DNA of 64,000 bases from Nostoc sp. S13 (lineage in GTDB: Bacteria; Cyanobacteriota; Cyanobacteriia; Cyanobacteriales; Nostocaceae). Below the pieces are notes generated by a model, which made no database searches, was not told where the DNA came from, and was given only the letters and a program-made list of their open reading frames with translations. The DNA lies in the NCBI RefSeq assembly GCF_029379315.1, contig NZ_JAQYWQ010000004.1:1-64000 (forward strand), written 5' to 3'. Shown piece after piece: positions 8,510 to 16,753 of this stretch. A program made the position numbers and the translations under genes. How positions within the stretch are numbered: position 1 is the first letter of the stretch; each line of letters begins with the position of its first letter.

Positions 8510-8701
8510 CTGTATGGGATAGTTGAACCATTGGCAGGATGGCATTTTTGTCAGGAATATCCTCATCTGGACAGTGAGAACTTTCAGAAATTCCTTAATG
8601 CCCTATCCCAAGAACTAGGTGATCATATGGCACTGATGCAAATGGATCAAGCATCCGCACATCAAGCGTTGGCGCTGTTTTGGCCTGAAAATCTACTTTG
8701 A
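8510..8701 (+). pseudogene. IS630-family transposase fragment
   Basis: The plus strand encodes VEPLAGWHFCQEYPHLDSEN followed by ALSQELGDHMALMQMDQASAHQALALFWPENL. This is the DDE-domain region around the second catalytic aspartate (MQMDQASAH) of cyanobacterial IS630-type transposases, ending at TGA 8699-8701. The upstream catalytic domain and the downstream PPHSPELNPIE-type segment with the last acidic residue are missing. It is a fossil that lies between the coaT promoter and the PEP-CTERM gene, which fits insertion and decay between coaR and coaT. Confidence 0.8.
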
Positions 8702-9070
8702 TATTTAACCAATCTTGGGGTAACTGCTCAATTTCATCCCTGAGTTTAAATAACTTATTAAAATGATGGGGATTGTCATCAATCTTGGTTACATAAAGAA
8801 TTAAATTTGGTTGGTTTTTAGTCTCTAAGAGCAAGATAACTCCGACTATTCCAGATATTTATTAGTTATTTATATCTTGAACTTTCACACTGGTAGCAAC
8901 AAGATTTAGCATTTTTTGCGATGGCAAAGCTTACCAGAGGCAATCGCTTTCATCCTTTGATAATAAATTTGAAGGTTTACAAATTACCGTACCATACCTA
9001 GAATAAAACACACACTACTATAAAGAATAACTCTGCGAACCTACACATTACATTTTTGGAGCATTTTCAC
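8702..9070. other. Spacer between the IS630 relic and the coaT promoter
   Basis: No convincing gene is present. A minus-strand frame of 79 codons (8595-8834) overlaps the transposase fossil antisense and has no recognisable family. The sequence is AT-rich with short repeats. Confidence 0.5.
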
Positions 9071-9110
9071 GCTAAACCTTGACATTAACATTAATGTCAA
9101 GGTTTAGCCT
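9071..9110 (+). promoter_or_regulatory. CoaR-type operator and promoter of coaT
   Basis: An almost perfect inverted repeat has 18-bp arms, GCTAAACCTTGACATTAA (9071-9088) and its complement at 9091-9108, around a 2-bp centre. Inside the left arm lies a consensus -35 box TTGACA (9079-9084). Exactly 20 bp later is a -10-like TAGCCT (9105-9110). A 20-bp spacer with the palindrome between the boxes is the hallmark of MerR-family promoters, in which the activator twists overlong spacers into register. The coaT start codon is 28 bp downstream of the -10 box. CoaR at 5169-6284 is the obvious regulator. Confidence 0.9.
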
Positions 9111-9137
9111 GAGAGAGTCCCTGTCAATTCACCTCCC

Positions 9138-11180
9138 ATGCTCTATCTCCAACGTTTGGGCCAATTCACTAGAGAACACGCAGATACCGTAGCAGCCCTT
9201 TTATGTGGGTTGCTACTATTTCTTGGATGGTTCGCCTTACATCTCGGCGCTTTGGGATTAGCATTGCTGCTGCTACCGGCTGCTTACGTGATTGGTGGTT
9301 ATGAAAGTGCGCGGGAGGGATTGACTACTCTCTTCAAAGAAAAGGAACTCGATGTAGATTTGCTGATGATTGTGGCGGCTATTGGTGCTGCTAGTCTCGG
9401 CTTATGGCGACGAGAATATCATCTAATTATTGATGGGGCAATTTTGATTCTCATCTTTGCCATCAGTGGCGCATTAGAAGGCTATGCAATGCAGCGAACT
9501 GAGCGGAGTATTCGGAGTTTGATGAGTTTGACACCAGATACAGCAAGGGTTTTGCATCAGGGAAGGGAAGAGGAAATTCCTATCACTCAGCTAAAAGTGG
9601 GTGATCAGATTGTCGTCAAACCCGGAGAGCTAATTCCTACAGATGGAATCATTTTATCTGGTTACAGCACCCTCAATCAAGCTGCAATTACAGGCGAGTC
9701 TTTACCTGTAGAGAAAACAGTGGGCGAAGAAGTATTTGCTGGCACACTTAACGGCTATGGTGCATTGCAAATTAAGGTACACAAACCAGCCCAAAGCAGT
9801 CTGATTGTGCGTGTGATTCGTTTAGTAGAACAAGCAAAGACTCAAGCACCTCCTTCGCAAGAGTTTATTGATCGCTTTGAACGAGGATATGCCAAAGTCA
9901 TTGTAGTAGCCGGGATATTACTAGCAACTTTACCGCCATTTCTTTGGGGTTGGGATTGGGAAACGACGATTTATCGCGCCCTTACCTTCCTGGTGGTAGC
10001 TTCTCCGTGTGCGCTGATGGCTGCAATTATGCCCACCCTGCTTTCAGGAATCGCCAATGGTGCAAGACAGGGGATTTTGTTTAAAAATGGGGCGCAGTTA
10101 GAGAAGATTGGCAAAGTCCGGGCGATCGCATTTGATAAAACTGGTACTCTAACAACAGGACAGGTGCAGGTATACAAGGTAATTTCAGCTAGTGAATACA
10201 CTCAAACAGATGTATTAAAAGCCGCAGCTAGTGTGGAATCCTCTTCAGAACATCCCATTGGTAAGGCAATTGTGCAGGCGGCTGGTGAAACAGTTCGAGT
10301 CTTCTCTGCGAGACGCTCCGCGTTCGCGAAGCGTTCCGAAGGAAAGGCGGTTCCCGTCGAGTCGAAACTGTTGAACCCGAAGGGTGATTTAGATTGGATT
10401 GGTGCAATTCAAGTGCAAGCTATACCTGGACAGGGAATTGTGGGAATCGCCCAAGAACAACAGATAATTGTCGGGAATGCCGTTTTTGTGCAACAGTATG
10501 TCACAAATTTACCTGAAGAATTGCGAGAAATGGCTCAATCTTTGGAGCAAGAAGGTAAAACTGTGGTTTGGGTAGCGAAGAACCCCACCGCCAACTCCTC
10601 CCCGCTCTTCGAGAAAAGAGCCGAGGTGATGGGTGTAATTGCGATCGCAGATGAAGTAAGATCGCAAGCAGCTGCAACTATTACCCGGTTAAAAAAACTG
10701 GGAATTGAGCAAATTGTCATGTTAACTGGGGATAATCAGGAAACTGCTCACAGTGTTGCCAAAGCAGTCGGAATTGATCGGGTATATGCTCAACTTCTAC
10801 CAGAAGATAAGCTGGATGTGATCCGCCGTCTACAGCAAGAATATCAAACTGTGGCAATGGTAGGGGATGGGATCAATGACGCACCAGCCCTAGCGCAAGC
10901 GTCTGTAGGTATAGCGATGGGAATATCTGGGAGTGATGTGGCATTGGAAACCGCAGATATAGTTTTGATGGCAGACAGGTTAGAAAAAATTGCCGTAGCG
11001 ATGCATTTGGGTAGGCGATCGCAAGTCATAGTCAAACAGAATATAGTCGTAGCGTTGGGTTTTATTGTGTTGCTTTTGGTAGGCAACTTTCTGGGAAATA
11101 TTAACCTACCCATTGGCGTCATTGGGCATGAAGGTTCCACAGTGTTAGTTACCCTCAGTGGTTTAAGATTGCTGAAATAA
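9138..11180 (+). CDS. coaT: CoaT, cobalt-exporting P1B-4 type ATPase
   Basis: This 680-residue inner-membrane pump expels Co2+ at the cost of ATP. It has hydrophobic helices in the first 110 residues and no N-terminal Cys-rich metal domain, as expected for P1B-4 pumps. Visible motifs are TGES (185-188), the intramembrane SPC metal site (Ser289-Pro290-Cys291), the phosphorylated DKTGTLT (Asp333), HP (372-373), GDGIND (576-581), and a final HEGSTVLVTLSGLR typical of the subgroup. The SPC in place of CPC fits cobalt. About 28 extra residues (near 388-415) are encoded by Nostoc palindromic repeat DNA inserted in frame in the nucleotide-binding domain just after the HP motif, and a second odd segment (KNPTANSSPLFEKRAE) lies near residue 480. 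Both insertions are in a soluble domain and the frame stays open, so the pump may still work. Transcription should be driven by the CoaR operator immediately upstream. Confidence 0.93.
   Translation: MLYLQRLGQFTREHADTVAALLCGLLLFLGWFALHLGALGLALLLLPAAYVIGGYESAREGLTTLFKEKELDVDLLMIVAAIGAASLGLWRREYHLIIDGAILILIFAISGALEGYAMQRTERSIRSLMSLTPDTARVLHQGREEEIPITQLKVGDQIVVKPGELIPTDGIILSGYSTLNQAAITGESLPVEKTVGEEVFAGTLNGYGALQIKVHKPAQSSLIVRVIRLVEQAKTQAPPSQEFIDRFERGYAKVIVVAGILLATLPPFLWGWDWETTIYRALTFLVVASPCALMAAIMPTLLSGIANGARQGILFKNGAQLEKIGKVRAIAFDKTGTLTTGQVQVYKVISASEYTQTDVLKAAASVESSSEHPIGKAIVQAAGETVRVFSARRSAFAKRSEGKAVPVESKLLNPKGDLDWIGAIQVQAIPGQGIVGIAQEQQIIVGNAVFVQQYVTNLPEELREMAQSLEQEGKTVVWVAKNPTANSSPLFEKRAEVMGVIAIADEVRSQAAATITRLKKLGIEQIVMLTGDNQETAHSVAKAVGIDRVYAQLLPEDKLDVIRRLQQEYQTVAMVGDGINDAPALAQASVGIAMGISGSDVALETADIVLMADRLEKIAVAMHLGRRSQVIVKQNIVVALGFIVLLLVGNFLGNINLPIGVIGHEGSTVLVTLSGLRLLK
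10296..10386 (+). repeat. Palindromic repeat inserted in frame within coaT
   Basis: The DNA carries CTCTGCGAGACGCTCCGCG, GTTCGCGAAGCG and further inverted words, the same vocabulary as the intergenic repeats of this window. It is translated as part of CoaT (VFSARRSAFAKRSEGKAV and onward). In related P1B-4 pumps the sequence after GKAIVQAA passes directly to a segment like DWxxAIQVQAIPGQGI, so this block looks added. Confidence 0.75.
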
Positions 11181-11400
11181 AGCACTCACCGAATTTTAGA
11201 CTTTCCTGCGGAACGTTACGCGAACGCTTTTAAATTTTGGAAAATGGAATTGTTGGCAGAGCCTAAGAAGAGAAGATTCTTTCATCCGTCTTGGAAAGTT
11301 TGCTCAAGTCAAGCGACTCCGTTGCGGTGAGCCAGTGATCTAAAATCTAAAATCCAAAATTCAAAATTGTCTAACCGGATGTGGAAAGTCAGAAAGTATC
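11181..11400. repeat. Repeat cluster downstream of coaT
   Basis: The spacer holds fragments of common Nostoc repeats: GCGGAACGTTACGCGAACGC near 11210, GCGACTCCGTTGCGGTGAGC near 11315, and a run of ATCTAAAATCCAAAATTC-like words at 11337-11370. The last type also occurs inside murD. No gene is seen between coaT and the gene starting at 11553. Confidence 0.7.
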
Positions 11401-11552
11401 ACAGACGACAAAACTTTTCTCAATCACCCCATCGAAGAAAACTTTTCGAGTTATTCAAAACTGATAGGATTGATTCAAAGACTTGTGGAATCTCCTCTTC
11501 CTAAACAGACTAGACTTGGATAATTTACTATCAACAACTTTCGCCTCACATC

Positions 11553-11990
11553 ATGAACCGCTTTACCTCAATTTTTCTGGCCGGCTTGATAGCATCTGCT
11601 TCAGCTTTGGCTATTTCTCCAAAAGCTGATGCGAAAGCACCGGTGTCTTATCTTGCTGAGTCAGATAACTACAACTATGATTATCATCGCAACGATGATG
11701 GTAACTACGAACGTGAGAGTCGTCACCACAGAGATGGTGAATATGACCGCGATAATAACATTCGCAACATTGGTGACAATGACCGCCGCTATGAGCGCAA
11801 TCAAAACCGCCGCTATGAGCGCGATCATAATCGCCGCTATGAGCGCGATCATAATCGCCGCTATGAGCGCGATCAAAACCGCCGCTATGAGCGCGATCAA
11901 AACCGCCGCTATGAGCGCGATCAAAACCTTCGCAACATTCGTGACAATAACCTTCGTTATCAACGCGAGCGCGACTGGGGTCGTGGCTAA
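11553..11990 (+). CDS. Secreted Arg/Asp/Tyr-rich tandem-repeat protein
   Basis: This 145-residue protein has a clear signal peptide (MNRFTSIFLAGLIASASALA, cleavage near ADA-KA). It then becomes a highly charged low-complexity chain rich in Arg, Asp, Asn and Tyr. Six copies of an eight-residue unit of the form RRYER(D/N)(Q/H)N occupy the centre, encoded by 24-bp repeats. The unit carries alternating charge and one aromatic residue, giving an extended, sticky polypeptide. No enzyme or binding domain is recognised. Frames on the other strands through this array are by-products of the repeat. Function unknown; a periplasmic or surface polymer-binding role is possible but is inference. Confidence 0.65.
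   Translation: MNRFTSIFLAGLIASASALAISPKADAKAPVSYLAESDNYNYDYHRNDDGNYERESRHHRDGEYDRDNNIRNIGDNDRRYERNQNRRYERDHNRRYERDHNRRYERDQNRRYERDQNRRYERDQNLRNIRDNNLRYQRERDWGRG
11784..11927 (+). repeat. Six 24-bp tandem repeats
   Basis: The unit CGCCGCTATGAGCGCGATCA plus four bases is repeated six times with only a few substitutions (AAT for GAT once, CAT for CAA twice). Because 24 is a multiple of three, copy-number change keeps the frame and alters only the length of the encoded RRYERDQN array. Confidence 0.9.
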
Positions 11991-12057
11991 TCCCTCCGCC
12001 TTCATTGAAAGTGACGGGAAACTCCATCCCCTTGTGGGTGGAGAGGGATAGTCGCCC

Positions 12058-12166
12058 CGTCGCTTGGGGCATTGGGCATTGGGCAAACAGGTAACTTCTT
12101 CCCCATGCCCCATGCCCCATTCCCCATGCCCAAAAACTCCAACCCAAGAGTGGGTGGAGTTTTTTA
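12058..12166 (+). terminator. GGGCATT/CCCCATGCC repeats followed by a Rho-independent terminator
   Basis: Seven-base repeats (GGGCATT at about 12067-12084, CCCCATG at about 12101-12130) are followed by a hairpin. ACTCCAACCCA (12136-12146) pairs with TGGGTGGAGT (12151-12160) with one bulge, and then comes a T-run. It would end plus-strand transcription from the gene at 11553-11990. A similar weaker stem (CTCCATCCC with GGGTGGAG) lies at about 12021-12040. Confidence 0.7.
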
Positions 12167-12457
12167 TTTATTTAAGCTTGGTTCCAGGTGAACTGAGCAT
12201 TGATTCTACTTGGCGGTAGAGACACCAATAGGGTTCGGATAAGCACTATTTAGCTAAAACTGTGGTCTGGGAAAAGGGGAAAGGTTTGAATTTACCCTTT
12301 TCCCTTTCACCTTTTCGCTTAACCAAGCCGCATTAATCAGCATCAAAGACTCATTAATGGAGTTCTGATATCTTTAGCGATCGCTTCTAGCCATTACGAA
12401 TTAGAATTCTTTTAAATAAGAGTCTGAAACTCTCTTTAATGCGTGAATTTTTAATTG
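12167..12457. other. Spacer, nothing recognised
   Basis: AT-rich spacer with an AAAGGGGAAAGG / CCCTTTTCCCTTTCACC inverted motif around 12270-12312, possibly a bidirectional terminator. No gene is supported. Confidence 0.4.
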
Positions 12458-13636
12458 TTAATTCTGTTTTAGTTTTCCTTTGATAGTTAAACCGGTGCCT
12501 AAAGCGCCAAAAGCTAGTAGACCGAATATAGAAGTGGATTCAGGAATTGATTTAGAAACTGGATCGGCACGGAAAACACCCCTAATAGTCTTACCACCGT
12601 CATCTATGAGGTCTGCCAAGAACGAGATTTGACCAGAATTATTTAGATCCTCGAACAAAAGATTGGTAACAGTGCCTCCTAAAAGGGAGTCCCCGATGGC
12701 AATCACTTTATCTGCAATGGGGTCTGATCCTGTAAAAATACCGTCCTCATAAACATTTACTGCCCCATTAGGTAATATTGCACCGAAAGCTACTTGGTTG
12801 TTGTCATTAATTGCGTGACCACCGAAGCTACTAAAGGGGCCACTAGTGTCGGCAACAGTGGTAATTGTTTTACCGTTGCCTGTAAATATCCCTGTTTTCC
12901 CGCCCCGTAGTGAACCATCAAATATCACTGTTCCTCTATTATTAATCCCAACCTGGGCATATCCACTAGAGATCGGACTAGTATTATCAGCGATCGTTGT
13001 AATTTTCCCATTTTTGATCGTGAAAATACCTTGTCCTCCATTTTTTAAGCTAGCTTCAAAAGCCACTACATTAGCGTCGTTAATTGCAGGGGGTTGGTCG
13101 AAAGACAAAAATAGTCCGCTAGTGTCCACCACAGTTGTCAAAGATCCATCATTGGCAGTAACAATCTTCCCGTTAAGTAAGTTGTCTAAAGTGGTGAAAA
13201 CCAATGTGTCATTGTTATTAAAATCAAACTGATAATTCCTTAGTGTAGCAACTTTGGTAACATTACCACCCTTACTTATAAAGAGTCCTTCTGGAGGTAA
13301 AGTACTAGTATTTCCGAAGGCTACAGTATCACTATTGTTAATTGCAATACCATTGATAGCATATGAGAATAATGGGTACGGTTTGAGGGCAGTGGTAAAG
13401 GCTCCGCCGCCGTTGCTAGTAAAGATACCTTCACCTGAAGATGTCACACCAACAAAAGCTACTGTGCCATTATCGTTGATGGGGCCACCACCGACATCGA
13501 AGAAATCCTTATTATCACTATTGTTAGCGATTGATGTAAAGGTAAAGTTGCCAGCTTGTGCTGAGTTAACGTCTATCGTTAGTAAACTTAGGAAAGTACC
13601 AACTATAGAAGCTAAAATTTTTGGACAACTATTCAT
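12458..13636 (-). CDS. PEP-CTERM protein with NxxGxxAF tandem repeats
   Basis: This 392-residue secreted protein has an N-terminal signal peptide (MNSCPKILASIVGTFLSLLT to about AQA-GN). The body is made of about eight repeats in which an INxNGTVAF-like strand is followed by GIFTxNGGxxTTVADTSGPF, matching the family called choice-of-anchor tandem repeat NxxGxxAF-containing protein. Such repeats probably form a beta-propeller or solenoid. It ends with IPESTSIFGLLAFGALGTG and basic residues, a standard PEP-CTERM sorting tail. The ligand is unknown. Export and anchoring would need an exosortase, which is not in this window. Confidence 0.85.
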   Translation of the reverse strand: MNSCPKILASIVGTFLSLLTIDVNSAQAGNFTFTSIANNSDNKDFFDVGGGPINDNGTVAFVGVTSSGEGIFTSNGGGAFTTALKPYPLFSYAINGIAINNSDTVAFGNTSTLPPEGLFISKGGNVTKVATLRNYQFDFNNNDTLVFTTLDNLLNGKIVTANDGSLTTVVDTSGLFLSFDQPPAINDANVVAFEASLKNGGQGIFTIKNGKITTIADNTSPISSGYAQVGINNRGTVIFDGSLRGGKTGIFTGNGKTITTVADTSGPFSSFGGHAINDNNQVAFGAILPNGAVNVYEDGIFTGSDPIADKVIAIGDSLLGGTVTNLLFEDLNNSGQISFLADLIDDGGKTIRGVFRADPVSKSIPESTSIFGLLAFGALGTGLTIKGKLKQN

Positions 13637-13893
13637 GTAAATATTTGGTTACTGCATTGGTTTTTTTGACCAAATTACCTTATCAGAAAAGTAGACATAT
13701 ATTCTATATTCCGACAGGATGAAAACGGCGATGTCTCTAACACTGAGTCCAGCAACATAGCATTATTACTAACCAAATAAATTAATATTACTAGATGAAT
13801 TTAACCGAAGAAAAGCAGAGGGCAGTTCTTGCTGGAGGTAGGAAGTTTTAGAAAATAATTATTCCCCCTGCGAAAAGGGTTTCAGAACAAGTA

Positions 13894-14051
13894 CAGGACT
13901 TAGGCAAACAATACCCGAAATCCTGATTTTCTTCTTAGGGGCAATACCCTGCGGTCAGCCGCTTCTCTACGAGACGCGCCGCATAGCTTGCTTCTCCATA
14001 GGAGTATGCGTCTACATGAATTGCCCCTAAGGGCGTGTAGTTTTGCGTAAG
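13894..14051. mobile_element. MITE copy A carrying a nested second repeat
   Basis: The ends are inverted: GGACTTAGGCAAACAATACC at the left and TTTTGCGTAAG at the right. Read in reverse, it matches the 91-bp element at 48851-48941 in both outer parts. Its centre is split by about 75 bp of a different palindromic repeat (CGGTCAGCCGCTTCTCTACG and onward). The pair of GGGGCAA/TTGCCCC arms that meet in the intact copy are pushed apart here. No open frame is encoded. Confidence 0.75.
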
Positions 14052-14138
14052 CCGGAAAGTAAATTTATTTATGATGATTCCTTCTGCCTCTTGAAAGCAA
14101 ACATCATAAGTTAAATGGGTAGATAGAAATTACGATCC

Positions 14139-15770
14139 TTAAAACTTCCCACTACGCACTTCATCAGGTGCAAGAGTGATAGGAGCGCCATTGGTGAGGC
14201 TGAGAATACCGGAAACAACAATTTTTTCCCCAGGTTTTATTCCTTGGATAACTTGATAATTATTCCCCTCAATTACTCCCAATTTCACGGGCTTTTGTTG
14301 AGCTACTAAAGATGGCGCTCCAGCTTGAGGTTTTTCCTGCGGCGCTTCAGCTTGAGGTTTTTCCTGCGGTGTTTCAGCTTGAGGCTTTTTCGGCGGTGCT
14401 TCAGCTACAAACACAAAAGTCTCCCCACCCAAGCGACTTACTGCTGTAACTGGAATCAAGATTCCTGGACGTTCATTCCAGATTACTTTCGTTTGCACTG
14501 ACTGAAGATTAAGCAGTCGATTTCTCAAATTGCCAAAGTTGGCTTTTACCAAAACTGTCTGCGAATCTGAACTGGCATTTGGGGAGATAAAACTGATCTT
14601 ACCCCTTGCTGTGGTTTGGCCTTGGGCATCCAGCATTTGCACAGGTAATCCCAAGCGCAACTTTCTGGCTTGATTTAGCGGAATAAATATATTCAGCTCT
14701 AAAGAGTCGTTTTTGGTCAATGTGGTCAGCTGATCCCCTTGTGCCACATACTGTCCTACCTTAACTGGGATATCACCAACAATACCTGTGAAAGGAGCTA
14801 GAACTTTTGTGTATTGCAGTTGGACTTGAGCCGACTGGACTTGAGCCGCTGCTTGGCTTACTTGCGATCGCCCTTGGGCAATATCTTCTGGGCGGTTGCC
14901 GTTCACCTGCTGCCGATAGTATTGTTTCTGTTGTTCTAAGGCAGCACCTAGCTGCTGGATATTAGCATCTCTGCTTTTGCGGAGTTGCTCTAAGTTTTTC
15001 TGGGCTGCAACCAGTGCCGCTTCAGCACTATCTCTGTTTTTAAGGTATTCATCGAAGGTATCTTGGGAAGTTGCCCCTTCTTTTGTTAATTGTTGGTATC
15101 GCGTTGCTCGTGCTTGTGCTAGTACTAGATCGGATTTGGCTGAATTAACTTGAGCTTCAACCTGCTGGATTTGCTGTGGTAACGATCCAGATACGGCATC
15201 TTGATATTTTGCTTGGGCCTGATCTAGCTGGGCTTTGGCTTGGAAAACTACTTCTCTTCGAGTCCCGGCTTTGAGTTCGGCAAGATTTGCCTGTGCTTGT
15301 TCTAGTCCTGCTTGTTTTTGTCGTAGCAGGGCTAGGGCATCATCAATTTGGAGGCTAAGAATTACTTGCCCTTGTTGAACAGGAGTGCCCTCTTTGATAT
15401 AAATCTGGGTAATTCGCCCTCCAACCTGTGGCTTGATTGGTACAGACAGTGGTGCTTCTAAGTCGCCAATAAACACCGAACTATCCTGCACAGTTTGAGT
15501 TTTCACAGTTGCTAGCTTCACGGCAACTGGCGGTTGAGCAGGCGGTCCTTCAGTACGCGATGGTGCATTGCTAGTTTGCCACCAGCGCCAACCAAAACCA
15601 ATACCTGTAATTAACAGGATGATTCCTAAGATTAGAGGCCAACGCCGCTTTTTACGTGGCTTAGGCGATCGCTCTGGCAATGGTTGCGACTCTTGACTAG
15701 AATTAGTAACAGCAGGCTGTTCTATTTCAACAGGAACGCGAGAGTCAGGGAACTCAGAATGGGACATCAT
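14139..15770 (-). CDS. HlyD/RND-type efflux periplasmic adaptor
   Basis: This 543-residue membrane-fusion protein would link an inner-membrane exporter to the outer membrane. A cytoplasmic Pro/Lys/Arg-rich head of about 44 residues is followed by one membrane helix (WPLILGIILLITGIGFGW). A lipoyl/barrel-sandwich half (VPIKPQVGGRITQIYIKEGT, PVQQGQVILSL) comes next. A long alpha-helical hairpin follows (about 140-300), Ala/Gln-rich with QAxAxL heptads, and then the second lipoyl half (TKVLAPFTGIVGDIPVKVGQ) and beta-barrel. Near the C-terminus is an unusual insert of three PPKKPQAE/PQEKPQAE-type repeats within the membrane-proximal domain. No pump gene lies beside it, so the partner transporter is unknown. 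Confidence 0.88.
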   Translation of the reverse strand: MMSHSEFPDSRVPVEIEQPAVTNSSQESQPLPERSPKPRKKRRWPLILGIILLITGIGFGWRWWQTSNAPSRTEGPPAQPPVAVKLATVKTQTVQDSSVFIGDLEAPLSVPIKPQVGGRITQIYIKEGTPVQQGQVILSLQIDDALALLRQKQAGLEQAQANLAELKAGTRREVVFQAKAQLDQAQAKYQDAVSGSLPQQIQQVEAQVNSAKSDLVLAQARATRYQQLTKEGATSQDTFDEYLKNRDSAEAALVAAQKNLEQLRKSRDANIQQLGAALEQQKQYYRQQVNGNRPEDIAQGRSQVSQAAAQVQSAQVQLQYTKVLAPFTGIVGDIPVKVGQYVAQGDQLTTLTKNDSLELNIFIPLNQARKLRLGLPVQMLDAQGQTTARGKISFISPNASSDSQTVLVKANFGNLRNRLLNLQSVQTKVIWNERPGILIPVTAVSRLGGETFVFVAEAPPKKPQAETPQEKPQAEAPQEKPQAGAPSLVAQQKPVKLGVIEGNNYQVIQGIKPGEKIVVSGILSLTNGAPITLAPDEVRSGKF

Positions 15771-16753
15771 TTTCTCGTTTTGTGGATTTAAACTTGGGCA
15801 ATCTACTTTTCACTAAAAAGCATTGTTTGAATAGTTTTTTAGCTTTTTTCTCTATGTTGGTGACAAATATGTTTGGGTATTTGGGCGATCGCTCACAATG
15901 TCTAGTACCTAAAACGCACAAATCTCCTATATTACCTTATGGTTAATTTGTACATTACTTAACTCCTGTCAATGTTTGAAATTGTAATTTATAAAACCTT
16001 CCTAATCAGTATAAACCCAGTGCCTTAGCTCCGAGAGAAAGCACGGTTCATCTTGTTGTTGCAGGCGAATCATGAACCTGCTACCTCCTACGTTGGAAAC
16101 ACCTTAGTTCCTGACTTTATCAAGCAAAGACAAGTTTGTGCCGTCCTTGATGGTAAGTTTTCTATGAGCGTTTGCAAGTGCTTGCTTGCATTATAACCAC
16201 ATAGAAGAAAATATTCATATAAGTTACAGATGAGTTTATCGCTCTTGAGTAGTGAATACTAATCTTAGGGAAGAAAAGCCTATGGAGCGATGCCTTCTCT
16301 ACAAACGCAAACAGCATCTCGCAGACAGACCAAAGCGTAGATTGCTTGTCTAATAGGGGTACGGTGGTCTACGCCTACGCTGATTAATTCAGCTCTAAGC
16401 GGTTTTCAATTGCATGGAATACAACAGCCAATCGCATGGGCGGGTCTTCCGACTTGGGCGAACTGGCGTACCACTCGTAGAAGCATAGCATTGCTGTGCC
16501 ATGTGTTGCATCCATAGACGCGGAGCGGCTTAAGGCAGGGTATGAGAACTGCTTTATTAATCAAGGTTGCGAGTTTCATCAAGTTATCCTCACCAAAAAC
16601 GACGTGCAATCATCAATCACTGTTCTCTAGAGTCCTATTTTTAAGCAGTTTTAACTTCCTACACTTAGTTCACCCAATCGGTTGATTTTTAACTCACCCA
16701 AATGGGTGATTGAATTTATCTTAATTAGGGTTTTGTTTTATGCCCCATGCCCT
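15771..16753. other. Long spacer with repeats, no gene
   Basis: This spacer of nearly 1 kb holds AT-rich DNA to about 16010 and then several repeat-derived blocks (16270-16400, 16480-16540) with CTACGCCTACGC and GACGCGGAGCGGC words. At 16671-16713 are two related motifs, TTCACCCAATCGGTTGA and CTCACCCAAATGGGTGA, the second an inverted repeat with 7-bp arms. The 67-codon minus frame at 16406-16609 is repeat translation and not called as a gene. Confidence 0.55.

Noticed and set aside
8595-8834. A 79-codon minus-strand frame
   Set aside because: Its second half is antisense to the IS630 transposase fragment and its first half has no recognisable similarity.
11784-11927. Possible CRISPR array
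   Set aside because: The 24-bp units are directly joined without spacers and lie in a coding frame.
11611-12147. Long frames on other frames and strands over the RRYERDQN gene
   Set aside because: They are by-products of the 24-bp tandem repeat, giving Ile/Ala or His/Ser/Gly repeats; only the frame with a signal peptide is kept.
16406-16609. A 67-codon minus-strand frame
   Set aside because: Repeat-derived DNA, with no start context or family.
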